DNA from: Diphasiastrum complanatum
Taxonomy: Eukaryota; Streptophyta; Lycopodiopsida; Lycopodiales; Lycopodiaceae
Length of the DNA stretch: 64,000 bases
Direction: 5' to 3'
Assembly (NCBI GenBank): GCA_029204225.1
Contig: MU832544.1
Span: 1 to 64,000 of the forward strand
In this document: piece by piece, positions 12,522 to 23,610 of the stretch
Position numbering within the stretch: position 1 is the first letter of the stretch
Layout of the letters: the number at the start of each line of letters is the position of its first letter
Notes under the pieces: generated by a model
The model's input: only the letters and a program-made list of their open reading frames with translations
Told to the model about the DNA's origin: nothing
Databases searched by the model: none
Position numbers and translations under genes: made by a program

Positions 12522-12635
12522 TGTTGGAAATTAAGCCCACAACTGTCTCCTTGGAATCACAAACTTAGACAGCCAATTTATTTGAAGAACATCTACAATG
12601 GGCTTCCAATTGATCTCTAGCAAAGGGTAACCAAT
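12522..12635 (+). repeat. LTR fragment, same family as the LTR at 34728-35985
   Basis: The sequence starts TGTTGGAAATTAAGCCCAC. It matches the reverse complement of 35870-35985 through TTAGACAGC, TTGAAGAAC, CTACAATGG and AAAGGGTA. It stops abruptly at 12635, where another LTR begins. Confidence 0.75.
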
Positions 12636-12786
12636 TGTGAAAATTGTCAACATTTCCTAGCTAGTTTGAGGCCTAAATTGGCAATTTTTGTACATAGTTT
12701 TGGATCTAACCTTTCACACGTGTGAAAGAGGCCTAGATACTTTTATTTTAGTATAGAAATGTAGGGAATAACTGCATCTTTGACTG
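12636..12786 (+). repeat. LTR fragment related to the Copia at 40821-47242
   Basis: The sequence starts TGTGAAAATTGTCAACATTT and follows the minus-strand start of the 40821-47242 LTR closely for about 100 bp, including the palindrome TTTCACACGTGTGAAA at 12712-12727. It then diverges. The orientation is opposite to the full-length copy. It appears to have inserted at CCAAT inside the LTR fragment on its left. The right end was not located. Confidence 0.75.
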
Positions 12787-13463
12787 ATAAGTTGATGAGA
12801 TTATGTGCTTTCCGTTTTCTCTTGTCAAAGGCTTGCTGATCTTCTTCAATTAATGGCCTTGTCTCTTCACCTCTTGCGATCTCCCATAGCTCATTTTTCG
12901 TCAAAATGTTCTTCAGTTTGAATTTCTAAACTGCATAGTTGTTGACTCCTTCCAATTTGCTTGACTCATTGAGGACACTCTCACTTAAAGTTATGCCAAT
13001 TTGAAGTATTTGGCCTCAAAATGGATCAAAATTGTCCTTAAGCCTAAAAAATGGCAATTATTACCAAACTGCCATTTTTGAAAATTTTATTTGTCGTGCA
13101 CAGATCTCCAATTTCAAAGATTTTTATATCAACATGTAGGCAATTGCATTGGGATAGCTCCGTCTCGTCAAATCTGCAAAACAATCGTGTTCTCCATGCT
13201 CAATTATTATACTGTTTTTCGCTTTTCTACAAAAAACACCAGGGCCCTTAGGAAGAATGGGCCAGTCCCAGAAACTAGGGGCACCTGTGGGACCCTTCAA
13301 TTGAAGTGGAATTTGAAGTGTAGATTTTTCAAATAATCTCAAGCATTGATCTGCTTGGATCCGACGGTCCATAATAAAAGACACATGCACTTCTGACATG
13401 TGGCAGGTTGCTATTGGCGCGTTCACTGCCTGGCTGCTTGAAAACACTTCAATACACAAAGTT
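12787..13463. other. Unassigned, probably diverged LTR and Gypsy leader sequence
   Basis: I see no gene. The open frames on both strands at 13051-13459 overlap one another and match nothing I recognise. The stretch sits between LTR scraps and a minus-strand Gypsy protease. Confidence 0.3.
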
Positions 13464-14159
13464 TTAGAAGGATTCGGCGTGCGAATGGAGGCATTTTGGG
13501 CGTTTCTGCAAATGTTTGGGACACTTTTCAGACGTTTCGCCTCCGGTAGCAGCGTTTTGGGCTGGAAGCAGGCATTTCAGGACAATTTTCTGGCGTTTCG
13601 GATCCGTTGCATCGGCCTGATAGATCCATGGGCGTCCTAATAACACTCTTTATGACAATTGTCTCGTAGTTTTTAATATTATAAAATCCATAAGAAACTT
13701 ATGGTCTCCAATATAAACTGTAACCTGAGATAGTTCTCCTATTGTTGATCTTCTAGTTGCATCGGCTAACCTTAAATGTCTTAAAGTGGGTGCTATTCTA
13801 TGATGAATGCCTAATTCATATGCTGTTTCTTCAGTCATTATATTTACACTAGATCCGGAATCTATGGGTACATTATCTAAGATGCAGCCATTAATTACTA
13901 CTTGAATCTCTGGTTGGCCTTCATCACCATAATTAACTAATCCTATGTTGACTACTGGTAACTTTGCTTTTCTTCTCTTTTTATTTTGCAAAAATTGCTT
14001 AATTTCTTTTTTATAATATTGGTTATCGTCTAATAACTGTTTAAAAGTTATATTGGGCATTCTAGAAACAAGGTCTTCGACAATATTATAAGAATGGTTT
14101 CTAAGTGGCGACAGATCTCTAGGTATCTTGCTACTTATAACTGGATCTGAAAATGTCAC
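13464..14159 (-). pseudogene. Ty3/Gypsy retropepsin fragment
   Basis: An open block at 13650-14159 contains NVPIDSGSSVNIMTEETA, a typical retropepsin active site (DSG, then SxNxM) of Tat/Athila-like Gypsy elements, followed by RLADATRRS and FLMDFIIL. After a frame change near 13647 the product continues LLGRPWIYQADAT, the C-terminal flap-proximal motif. Upstream is a lysine-rich linker (QNKKRRKAKLP). There is no RT downstream. A degenerate continuation of gag-pol linker may extend to about 14530. Confidence 0.8.
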
Positions 14160-14724
14160 TTTTTTAACTTTTCTAGTTTCTTCGTCTAAAAGCTTCTTAG
14201 CTTCTGAACTAATATCAACATCATAATGTTTTCCATTAGACTTATCAAGCTTTAATTCTTTATTACTAGGAATTTTTACTAACTATTCTGTGACCTTCGC
14301 TTTTTCTGTCGCGTTTTTTGCAGTTTTCGCAAATTTCGTCTTAGTTTTCATCTTATCTTTTAAGAGTTAAAGAATATTTACTACTTCTTGTAGTCACTTT
14401 ATTTACTTTTTTCTCTAAATCTGGCCATTGATGATCTTGATCTAATAATTCAGACTCTACTTCTATCCTCTGAACTATCATGTCAGTGTTAGTCTTAGAT
14501 GGCCGAAGGTCGTCTTTCCTAGGCGAGTTTAAATTCCTTCAACTCTGAATGAGCTATGTGTTCAGATAATGAGATTGATTGAGGCTCTGTCTTGTTTGCT
14601 TCCTGCGATAAAAACTAATTCTCTGTGTTTGATTAAGAAGAACTTCTAGCTAATGTGATTCTGCTTGATGAATCTAATTGCTAGTTGCTATCAGTTCTGA
14701 CTGTTTTCCTAATGCCTGAAGAGC

Positions 14725-14931
14725 TTGAAAGATAAAGTAATTCTTACAATTACAGACCTTGACCAAATCGTTTCATCATTGGTGTTCCTGGATGCCAATT
14801 TACCCAAATATCTTTGGATAACCAGTTATGTTGCTGTAGTATTCATTGTGAACTTTATACACTCTAGTATGTTTATCATCATAGATACATTTACCATGCA
14901 AAAGATAAGATTATTCTCTCTTGGGGAATGA
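14725..14931 (+). pseudogene. Possible Copia integrase scrap
   Basis: The plus strand reads FLDANLPKYLW and then AVVFIVNFIHSS. This resembles the integrase C-terminal words of Copia (LPKYLWxEAVxTAxYIxNR). It is only about 40 codons long and has no flanking pol, so the call is weak. Confidence 0.3.
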
Positions 14932-15002
14932 TCAAACCTTTTATACTATATGTAATTCATTGATTTTGTGAAAATCTATAACGACTAGGCCACCACAAAA
15001 TT

Positions 15003-15020
15003 TGGCGCCGTTGCCGGGGA
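15003..15020 (+). promoter_or_regulatory. tRNA primer-binding site of a Tat/Athila-like Gypsy element
   Basis: TGGCGCCGTTGCCGGGGA, the well-known plant Gypsy primer site complementary to a tRNA 3' end, is preceded by an LTR end CACCACA at 14997. The LTR start to the left was not resolved. Confidence 0.85.
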
Positions 15021-15085
15021 GATGAATTTCACCTTTTGCAATATTTTAAGTGTATTACATCTACGAATCTTTCTCAATGTAATGA

Positions 15086-16226
15086 ATGCCAAGAACATAC
15101 TCTCAAGCAATTATTGAACAGAAACGTTTAGAGTGTGCACAACGTTTAGAAGCATATAGGAAGTCTAGAGATTTGTATTTGTAGAATTTGCAAAACTCAC
15201 CAATTAGAGCAAGATTAACACTTGAAGCGTTTAATGATCTTTTACATGCTACTACAGCATTTGTAGATTCATTTGAAGAAAGATCCGTTGAAACACCAAG
15301 TTCTACAGATTCAACTGAATCAGATTCGTTTGATTCTACTTCCGAACAAAGTTCAGATTCTTTGTCCGAGCAAAGTTTAGATTCAGATCCTCCAAGTTCA
15401 TCTAGTTCACCACCATCTGTTAATATGGCTAATCCAACGCGTCTGCACATCTACAAAAATCAGATATGATTTCTTTAAGGGATCATCATCTGAAGATGCG
15501 GATAGTTATATGTCGCAATTTGAATCCATTACCATAGCAAACAAAGAGCAGGCAGACGAGGATAAAGTTAGAATTTTGCCAAGTCTTCTGCGGAAGCAGG
15601 CTAGGATTCGGTACAATCAATTAGTACCGGAAATAGTTAATACTTGGAATGCTTTAAAAGCAACATTCCTTAAACAGTTTAGGGAGATAGGATATTCCAC
15701 TAGATTGTTGGCGCGACTTAACTCTGTTGAAAAAAAACCAAAGGAATCACTTAGAAAATATACTCGTAGGGTTAAGAATTTAATAGGAAAGTTAGGAGCC
15801 CAGTATCCAGTTCCTATGCAAAATGAATGGTTCTTGGGTGGTTTGCCTAAGAAAATGGATTGTTATTGTCGACAGGGTTTGATGACTTCTTTAGAAGATG
15901 TCATTGCTTTTGCCGAGAATTACGAAACCTCTCGAATTTCTTGTAGACAAAGAAATGAAAGAAAAAGTAGTAAAAAACACAAATTTAAACGAACAGAAGA
16001 ATCTGAAACATCTACTGAGTCTGAATCAGAATCTGATTCAGTGGATATGGAAGAATCTTCTGAGTATTCATCTTATTCTTCTTCATCGGAAGAAAAATCT
16101 TCTTATAGGAAAACTAAAAATAGGAAATCAGAAAGAAAGAAAAGAATGGAGAAATCCGAAAAGATGGATCCATTAAAGAAAAGTGTTGAGTTGTTGCTAA
16201 AAGTTATGTTTAACCGCTTCGGCTAA
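15086..16226 (+). pseudogene. Ty3/Gypsy gag, broken
   Basis: The frame starts MPRTYSQAIIEQKRLE, 66 bases after the primer site. An in-frame TAG lies at 15182-15184. The frame reopens through a serine/glutamate-rich N-terminal segment to a stop at 15467-15469, where a frameshift is needed to enter RYDFFKG. The main body at 15510-16226 has the capsid words RKQARIRYNQLVPE, TWNALKATFLKQF and WFLGGLPKKM, then a long Ser/Glu/Lys-rich tail. No zinc knuckle, protease or RT follows, so the element is truncated after gag. The role would be to form the nucleocapsid particle of the retroelement. Confidence 0.8.
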
Positions 16227-17559
16227 TTCCCTGTGCACATTAATCAGAATTATTACTTGCTGGTGTCGCCTGAAAATCCGTGTTAGAGTAACTGAAATTC
16301 AGTATAACTTAAGAAATGTGTGTGACGCAAACAAAACAATATCACAATCAATCACAGATCATACAGAGTGTGTTCGCACAAATGATAAGAAGTAATTCTG
16401 TGAGAGATAACAGAAGGAAAGAATGTTCAAGCTATAAGAACTTATTCTTCGCTCTCTATTGATACTCAGCTCTGCGTAGAAATGCGTATGTACAATGGCA
16501 CATAGTGCTATCCTTATAGGAATGTTCTTCAGTCTCAATGTCGCTTACGAACCGTGTTATAAACTTCTATTGCATCTCTTTAGAACGTCGCAACTTCTAC
16601 TCAAAATATGAATTTACAAAGTGCGAAATAGGCCTTTACATATATTTTAGGCACTATAACACATTTTGTATATATGGAAATTGAAAATTTTTACAATATA
16701 TGACAAAATTTGGATAATGTGAGATCATAAGACTCCACACCTACAACTAATTACAGTTGGTAATAGTAAAAGTACATAGTAAACACTAACAATAGAGTTT
16801 ATCATTGATTTCTAACACTAAGTATGTCTCCATCAAATCAAATCAAATTAACACCAATCACGAATAAACATTGAAGCTAAGAATTTTTCATGTTACCTTT
16901 ATGTAAGGAAACACACACTTCCATAATGAACTTGGATATTTTCTTGATGGCCCTTCTGGCTTTGTTTATTTCTCTTTCTCTTGATGAAAAAGACTTCTTT
17001 GTTGTCTTTTTAGTTGATTGGTCGATACTTCCCCATTACTTTCAAAAATCTTTGCTCACCAACTCACTATACAATCTTTTCAAGGTAGGTACCTCTCCAT
17101 GATAATTCAAGGTTTTGCCGCTTGACTCATAGAATTCATATAATGTGTCACAAGCCCCTTTGCTTCTTTCCTCCCCCGCTCTCCCCTCCCCTCCCTCCCT
17201 TGAAGTGGCTTTCTTCAACTCCATAATAAGTTCATTTGACACTTTTTTTTTTTAATGTGTAGAACTACATTAGCTCTTGTTCAAGTCTCATACCTCCTTA
17301 TCCTCCTTGAGATCTTTTCTTAACCCCAAGCACAATATCCAGTAGATCTTCTAATACAAGTTAAGATTCCATTCAAATATTCCAATTGAGTGATTGGAAG
17401 AGGTCAATCATCAATAAATTCAAAACTATATTGCCATGAAAATCCATTTGACTAGCATATGAAAAAACAAGCTCAAACGTTGGATTCCTATTCTCTCCAT
17501 CCCTTATCTCATTGCTAATCTAGATCCATTCAGTTGATGTGTAAATTCTTGTATAGTCG
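16227..17559. other. Unassigned non-coding stretch
   Basis: AT-rich, with no recognisable gene on either strand. The small frames at 16890-17102 (+) and 17042-17242 (-) have no supporting motif. A short C-rich pyrimidine run lies near 17165-17200. Confidence 0.35.
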
Positions 17560-18391
17560 CATGCTTTGCAGAAATACACTAGTTCTCTGACAGTCTATAG
17601 AACTATAAAGGATTCGATGACATTGTCCTGTCGACACGAACGAACTATCGAACCGAGTGTCATCATCTATACAACTATCTCCATCGACTATTCAGCCTCC
17701 ATAATCGAACTATCGAGCAATCACTATCAACTCTTGACTATTCGACAACTCAACACTATCACGCCCGGACAGAATCTGTAATGGAATTAGATTCTATCTG
17801 ACAGTGACTACTAACAACACACAGTGCCTTAATCCTATTTGTAAAAGTATAGATTAAGCATTCTTTTAATTAGATAGCCAAGTGTATATATCTGATAATA
17901 ATCAAAGTTACTAAGTTACAAGCTCAGTTACTTAATCAAACATTTAGAGCACAACTATTCGATCTTTCTCAATGTTACAATAGAGTATTGTTTCAAAAAG
18001 ATCGCGACTCTGTCTGCATTTAGACTTGTACACTTTTTGACTAAATGTATTTGTTCTAGTAACATAAGTCGTGTTGTGTCATGTCGAATGCATGTTTATT
18101 CAGTTTCGTTGGATTCTTGATATGCAGATAAACTGATTCATAGATTAAACTATTTGTATGACTGATGATTCGTGTCGATTGTAATGCTTTATGATCTATT
18201 CTATTTCACTTCCGCAATTAAATCTAAATCAATCTAATTTGTGCATGTCTATGAAATCAATGATTTCGATCCTAGTTACTTCAAAGCTAGGATCAAATAG
18301 GATGATCTTCCAATTATCGAAGGTGGCTTGAATCCGATAGACGTAGATTTATATATTGAGGATTATCGACTACTTCCACGAAATCCCAACA
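17560..18391 (+). repeat. Copia-type 5' LTR, degenerate (left boundary approximate)
   Basis: It ends CCCAACA immediately before a Met-tRNA primer site, so it must be the end of a 5' LTR on the plus strand. Its last 150 bp resemble 7320-7440. The left boundary is an estimate. Downstream internal sequence lasts only about 120 bp before the Penelope-like remnant, so the element is truncated. Confidence 0.55.
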
Positions 18392-18403
18392 TGGTATCAG
18401 AGC
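18392..18403 (+). promoter_or_regulatory. Copia primer-binding site (initiator Met tRNA)
   Basis: TGGTATCAGAGC, the standard plant Copia primer site, sits directly after an LTR end. Confidence 0.85.
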
Positions 18404-18526
18404 TTGGTTGCTGAGCAGTTAGTTAAATAGAGCATACAATATTAGAATGATTGTTCCGATACAAAGTAGACACTTATTTAGAATGTTTTGACAGTCATAT
18501 AAACTACTATCTCATCTCAAACTTCC

Positions 18527-18602
18527 AAATGGATTTGCATTTATGAATATTCGTTGTATGTTACAACAGTACATTGTGGCAATAACTTGAGAAATAATAA
18601 CT
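18527..18602 (-). pseudogene. Penelope-like RT copy 2, C-terminal part
   Basis: The minus strand reads VIISQVIATMYCC, matching VIIARIIATMYCC of copy 1 (near 283-325). It stops exactly where the TGTAGGG end of the Gypsy LTR begins. The upstream part of the same copy resumes at 32265 on the other side of the Gypsy element. Confidence 0.7.
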
Positions 18603-19376
18603 TGTAGGGCGTGTAGATTCGATGGTGAGCAGCCCTCTGCCTGTCAAGTTTTAGAGCACAAAGATAGGCTCCCAACTCTGCTTAGTTGCTAGTTTAGATG
18701 CCTTTTTGACTCTATTATAACACTCCCCCAACTTAACGCTACTTTCACTAACTCTAAACACAAGCACACATCATGATTGAAGGTGAAAAGAGAAAGGAGA
18801 GAGAGAGAGTTGAGATGGAGGTTAGCTCATGTGCTCAATATGCATGCTTATGGAGAAACCACAACTAGTAAAGCAATAACAATGGAAACTAGAAGCAATA
18901 AGCAAGACACAATAAGAAGCATAAGCAAGATGGATTAGCACATGAGGATGCTTTGGCTCTAAAAAATAGTAGAGTCTCCTCTCTTTTAGCATGTAAAATG
19001 GTGTATAGTAGGTGCATTTTTATCTTTGGGGTGACCCTTGCCCCTTGCTCCCTATTGGCTACTTTCATTAAGGTGGGATTGAAGTCCACACCCTTCACAA
19101 GAAGCACAAACTAATCTATGGTGTACAAAGAAGCACACCCCACCTACCACCATTTGACTTTTACTAATTACAAAACTTAGAAACTTAAGTTAAGCTTAAA
19201 CTTTGGCCTTCTAAAATTATTTTAATTACATGGCCCAAACTCAAGTTTATTCGATATTAATTTGTTTACAAGTGCTCATTGGGTCATGGGCTTATACACG
19301 CAAGAAACCACGACCCTGGCACGTATTTCTACTATTTCTGGCTACTTTATTTAATTACACAAGAATACCCCCAACA
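18603..19376 (-). repeat. 3' LTR of the nested Gypsy element
   Basis: On the minus strand it starts TGTTGGGGGTATT at 19376 and ends CCCTACA at 18603, 774 bp in all. The half nearest the start is shared with 31864-32264. Confidence 0.75.
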
Positions 19377-22300
19377 GGGCCTCCGACTTGAAGTAGTGCC
19401 AGTCCCTCGGCACTATGGTATTTAGTAAAGTGCCCGTTTTGCTTGTCGTTGTTGGATAATGTAGCCGGTCATTTCCTCCATGAAGGCCAATCTTTTTGTA
19501 CTTTTCTTGTCCTTGGGGGTTAAGAAGGACTTGTGGATGCATGTGAGCCAAAATCGGTCTGTCCACACTTGGAATTTGCTTGTCCAGAGGTCGCCAAGTA
19601 AGGCATTCTATAGTACACTTGAGCCACTAGCAGTTGGTCTTCAACATTTTCCAAAACCAGGGCTGTATTAGGATCAAAAAATATGGGAGGTAAAACATCA
19701 TCCCATTTTGTGGTGATTCCCATAAAAAATTCTAAGTCTCGAGTGAATATTGCGGCCGCACAGAATGTGGAGTCAAGATAGTTGATATACTTTTTCGAAA
19801 ACTGGATTAGAGCCCTCTTGGCATCTACATCCGTTTTCCACTCGTACTCTGAGGATATTTTCAGCCAATTCATAGTGTTGATGGTGATCTAGTCCATGGG
19901 GGTACCACACTCCGCCCATTTAGATCATAGTGGGCAAGAGAGGAAGTGTGGGTTCACCCATAGTTGTTGTGGACTCGTGACATAGGCCCTGATGGCCGTA
20001 GGGTCTCTTTCGAACAATTGCTGGCACCACTCCAGTTGGGGTTGGAGTACTGGAAGGCAGTTCAACTCATTGCACTTGATTGTCTAGACTGAAAATGAAA
20101 CTTGCCAACTGCCGCGTAATGATTTGTAGGAATGTTTGACTAAAAAGTCGTTGATATGATCCTCTATGGACTTAGGTCGACAAAAGACGCAGTTGGCAAA
20201 GATGGATCAAGAGGCATGAATGTCAAAGCTTGGTGCTCCTCTTGGATTTGGCTCTGATCCGTCGCTTGGCTGGTGTCAAGGCCCTGGTCTTGTACATTGG
20301 CCTCTGCTGTACTGGATTCTTGCTTTTGACTTTCTAGCCCCTTTGTCGTGGCTGGAACTAGCCATTGCAGCTTCTAGTGTGGGTGGCGCTGGAATTACCA
20401 CTGGGGCTGGTTGGTGGTTGCTGTTCCATATGGCGTTGGCATGCTTTTAGAACGCTCTTGGGTTGTGCCAGCTCTTGGATGGCGCTCCGTTGGTACTTGT
20501 CAAATTCAGCCTGGTAGCTATCAAATGTTTGGCAGTACACCTTCACCTACTGCATTCATAGATCTATCTCGGCTTGGTTGAGAGGTCTGTTGCCAGGTGT
20601 CGGTTGAGCTAACCAGACAGATCTCCGAGACTTTGGCTTGGGCATCCTTTGTGAATTTGGAGAGGTCCTTGATGTACCCTGGAGATCATCTTCGTGATTT
20701 TTCAACTTCAGCACCTTTTTCTTTTCTGCCAGCTTGTGTTGTTGAGCTATTTGCAGGTCCTGTTGGAGCTGGGTGATCTCTGCTCACAGCTGCATGTTGT
20801 TAGTAGCCAATTCCAATACACGGCCATCCAATAGAGTTTTGGCCACTATTGCATCATGGACAAAGGTTCCCAAGATTTGGTAGGCTGATGTGATGTCCGT
20901 GGGGCCGGCCAATAAGGTGCTACTTGATGGGGCTTGGTGAGATGTCGTCCGGATGACTTCCACACTGTCGTCGTCATCCTCTGCGAGTTTTTCTGTTTCT
21001 ACCATGCCGTATGGTGCAATGGGGTCAGCACAATCAAGCGATGGCACATACTCTATTTGCCCAAATGCGTCATCGGTTGTCACCCTCAGCAAGCTATTGA
21101 GAGGAAGCTGGAGGAGGTGTGAGAGGTGTGGCGGAAGTGTGGAGTGGCTGTACAGTGCGCTGTTTGAAAGATGGAATGACAAGAACGGTGGGGAAGTGAA
21201 GGGTGGTATTGAGGATGGATGTGGATGTCAGAGATGTTGGAGGTGCCAAGTTGAAGTTAATCTGATTGATCCAAAGGAGGGTGTCGAGTGATAACTGTGA
21301 ATCAAAAACATTAATGTGGAGAAGTGGAGTGGAAGCGGAGGGAAGATGTATGGACGATGCGATGTGATGGAAGGTGTGGAAGAAGCGAGCACGACGACTA
21401 TGGAAGGTGGAGGATGTGCAAAAAGTACAAAAAGGACCAAGAGTGGATCCTAATCTGATCCTCAAGAGAGATTGGTTGTCAGATTACTTGATCTATCAAT
21501 CTACTTCAGATTAAGATCAATCTAGATCAATTCTAGACAACAAATCCTAACAAGAACAATCATTAATTAAAGGTAAGTGTACTTTATGGTTTCACACGTG
21601 TGAAACACTGTCTGAGTACGTAATCCAACCTGAAAATCAAGTACACATTGATAGAACCTCAAAACAATCAAAACAAATGTAGACAAATGGAGAGAATCAC
21701 TCAAAATTGCTTCCAAAACCAAGATTGGTGTCTCACATTGATTATGGACAAATGTGGCTCTATATATACAATAAGTAGGAGCTCGTGGTACTGATCATCC
21801 CTTTGATCCCACATGTGTGAAGGTGCTTTGTCATATGATGATTCATCATGCAAAACTAACACTTGGACAAAACCTTCTATTTTGAGCACTTTTGGTCCAT
21901 TTTCCTTCTATATGGAGATCTACTTGAAAATCTTCTAGAAGTCAAAATTCGTCTACTTCAGCTTATTCCACACATGTGAGCTGTCCTCTACACATGGGAT
22001 GTGACACCTAACCAAAGGATGTGGCTCATGCAAACAATAGATTGATGCCATGTGTCATATGTCTAGAAAACTAGTTTTTGGCCTTTTTAGTAACTAGAAC
22101 TTGAATTAAATCATATGTACAACCTATATGATTATGGTACATGACAAGTACACTATTTTCACACGTGGAAATAGGCTCCACACATGTGTGTTTATCTATA
22201 TACAAGATTTTTGGCCTCTACCAAGCTTATTTTTGCATTTTTCACAGAGGAATGGGGACGACAAAAATAGAGGTGATGACAATAGTGGATGGTTGTGCAG

Positions 22301-23239
22301 AAGCAGTAGCAATGGATGTAGAAGAGGCGGATGCAGGATGTGGTTGAGGAGCGATGCGTTGTCGTGTGGTAGGAGGGCTAGCGGAGGTAGAGTTAGTGCC
22401 ATGCATATAGTTGATGGTCGGTGAGTTAGTTGTAGTAGAACAGGTAGAGGTAGTTGCGGAGGAAAGAGGTTGATGTGTGGAATGGTGGTGGATAGCATGT
22501 CAGAGCGTTTGAAATCCTGAACTTATTGTTCGAGAAGGGTACAGACATGATTGCAAAGAAGAGGCTCGTCAGCTATTCAGTCGCGTGAGTTGGGTTTAAT
22601 GACAAGAAGTAATTCGTTGAGAGTAAAGGTGTGCCAATCATAGCGCACCACCAAGAGGTTAGGAAACTCCATGTAGGGTTCCACAATTTGGCTCAGGAGA
22701 TTGGATTGGATGCACTCCTTTTGGCAAACTTGGGAAGACTAGGAAATTGTTTAGCAGATGAGCGACTGCTTGAATTATGGGATTATTGATAGCCTCTATT
22801 AGATAACCATTGTTAGTCTTCAGTTGGATTTCAGGAGCGAGAGGTGTCAAGTAGGGTTTGATGAGGCTAGGGGAACAGTGGTGGCTTGGCTTAGGTTATC
22901 ACCCAAGATAATCTCGATGGTAGCCAGAGAGTTAGCATTGACAAATGCATGGTGCATTTTGTCATGGTACTGGATATAGAATCTGTTTCTTGTTGGAACC
23001 TACATGGCGAAGGCCATGAGAATGAGCGGCATGTTAATGGCGGACGTGAAAAGCGTTGGGTAAATGCCCATTGCTTGGAAGAGTGCATCGGCTGCCTGGA
23101 CCCATGGCGTAACCAAAGAGTCAGAAGGTAGTGGCCATATTTGCGTATCAGTAGGAATTTCTGGCTTGATGATATCTTTGGGGTCGATTTTGTCCAAAGG
23201 ACAGGAGGGTTGCTTTTCGGGATTAGAAGAGGAAGCCAT
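19377..23239 (-). pseudogene. Uncharacterised ORF between Gypsy pol and the 3' LTR
   Basis: I do not recognise the product. On the minus strand it starts MASSSNPEKQPSCPLDKI at 23239. It runs through a mixed globular region with WPLPSDSLVTPWVQAADALF, then AVAHLLNNFLVFPSLPKG (22659-22850), and a Pro/Ser/Thr-rich linker in which the solo LTR 21415-22246 sits. It continues with an acidic segment (AEDDDDSVEVIR), a Gln/Lys-rich likely coiled coil (LQQDLQIAQQHKLAEKKK, about 20690-20790), and a C-terminal region at 19520-19873 with WLKISSEYEWKTDVDAKRA and LVAQVYYRMPYLATS. Several stops and frameshifts break it. The position matches the env-like or additional ORF of Athila/Tat elements, but no signal peptide or membrane span is evident. 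Total coding span without the LTR is about 3 kb. Confidence 0.5.
21415..22246. repeat. Solo LTR, 832 bp, TSD GAGGA
   Basis: It begins TGTGCAAAAAGT and ends GCATTTTTCACA. It is flanked by GAGGA at 21410-21414 and at 22247-22251. It carries TTTCACACGTGTGAAA at 21590-21605, like the LTR of the Copia at 40821-47242, and has the same TGTG...CACA ends. No internal sequence is present, so it is a solo LTR formed by recombination, sitting inside the uncharacterised ORF. Confidence 0.8.
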
Positions 23240-23540
23240 GATGTTAGTGGATCTGATTAGGTGCTAGATAAGATGTGGTAGTGACAGAGATGGAAAAAAA
23301 AGAAAAAGACTTTTAGAAAAGGTGGAAAGGTGTCAAGAACGACGAAAAAGGTTCTAAAACTCAAAAAGGTGGATTTCGTGTGAACAGATTTGGAAATAGT
23401 GGCAATGAGTATATGACAGGTGGTTGTGAGGGCTGATGTAAGTGTGTGAGAAATTTCATCGCAAACAAAGAGAGTTGATTTTTTGTCAAAAAATTCGGCA
23501 GAGCTTTGCCGTGTGAAGTGCCAAATAAATCGAATTTCTC

Positions 23541-23550
23541 CCTTATATAG
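23541..23550 (-). promoter_or_regulatory. TATA-like box upstream of the uncharacterised ORF
   Basis: The minus strand reads CTATATAAGG, about 300 bases upstream of the ATG at 23239. It may drive a separate transcript of the ORF. The Copia insertion at 23611 lies only about 60 bp further upstream. Confidence 0.4.
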
Positions 23551-23610
23551 AGGAAATTAGAGTTGTATTAGGAGAAGTGCAATTTCCACTGGTCTGTTCT
23601 AGGCCAAATT

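Noticed and set aside
21094-21465. Overlapping minus-strand frames rich in Ser/Thr/Pro/His
   Set aside because: They cross the solo-LTR boundary at 21415 and are only part of the linker of the uncharacterised ORF, so they are not listed as separate genes.
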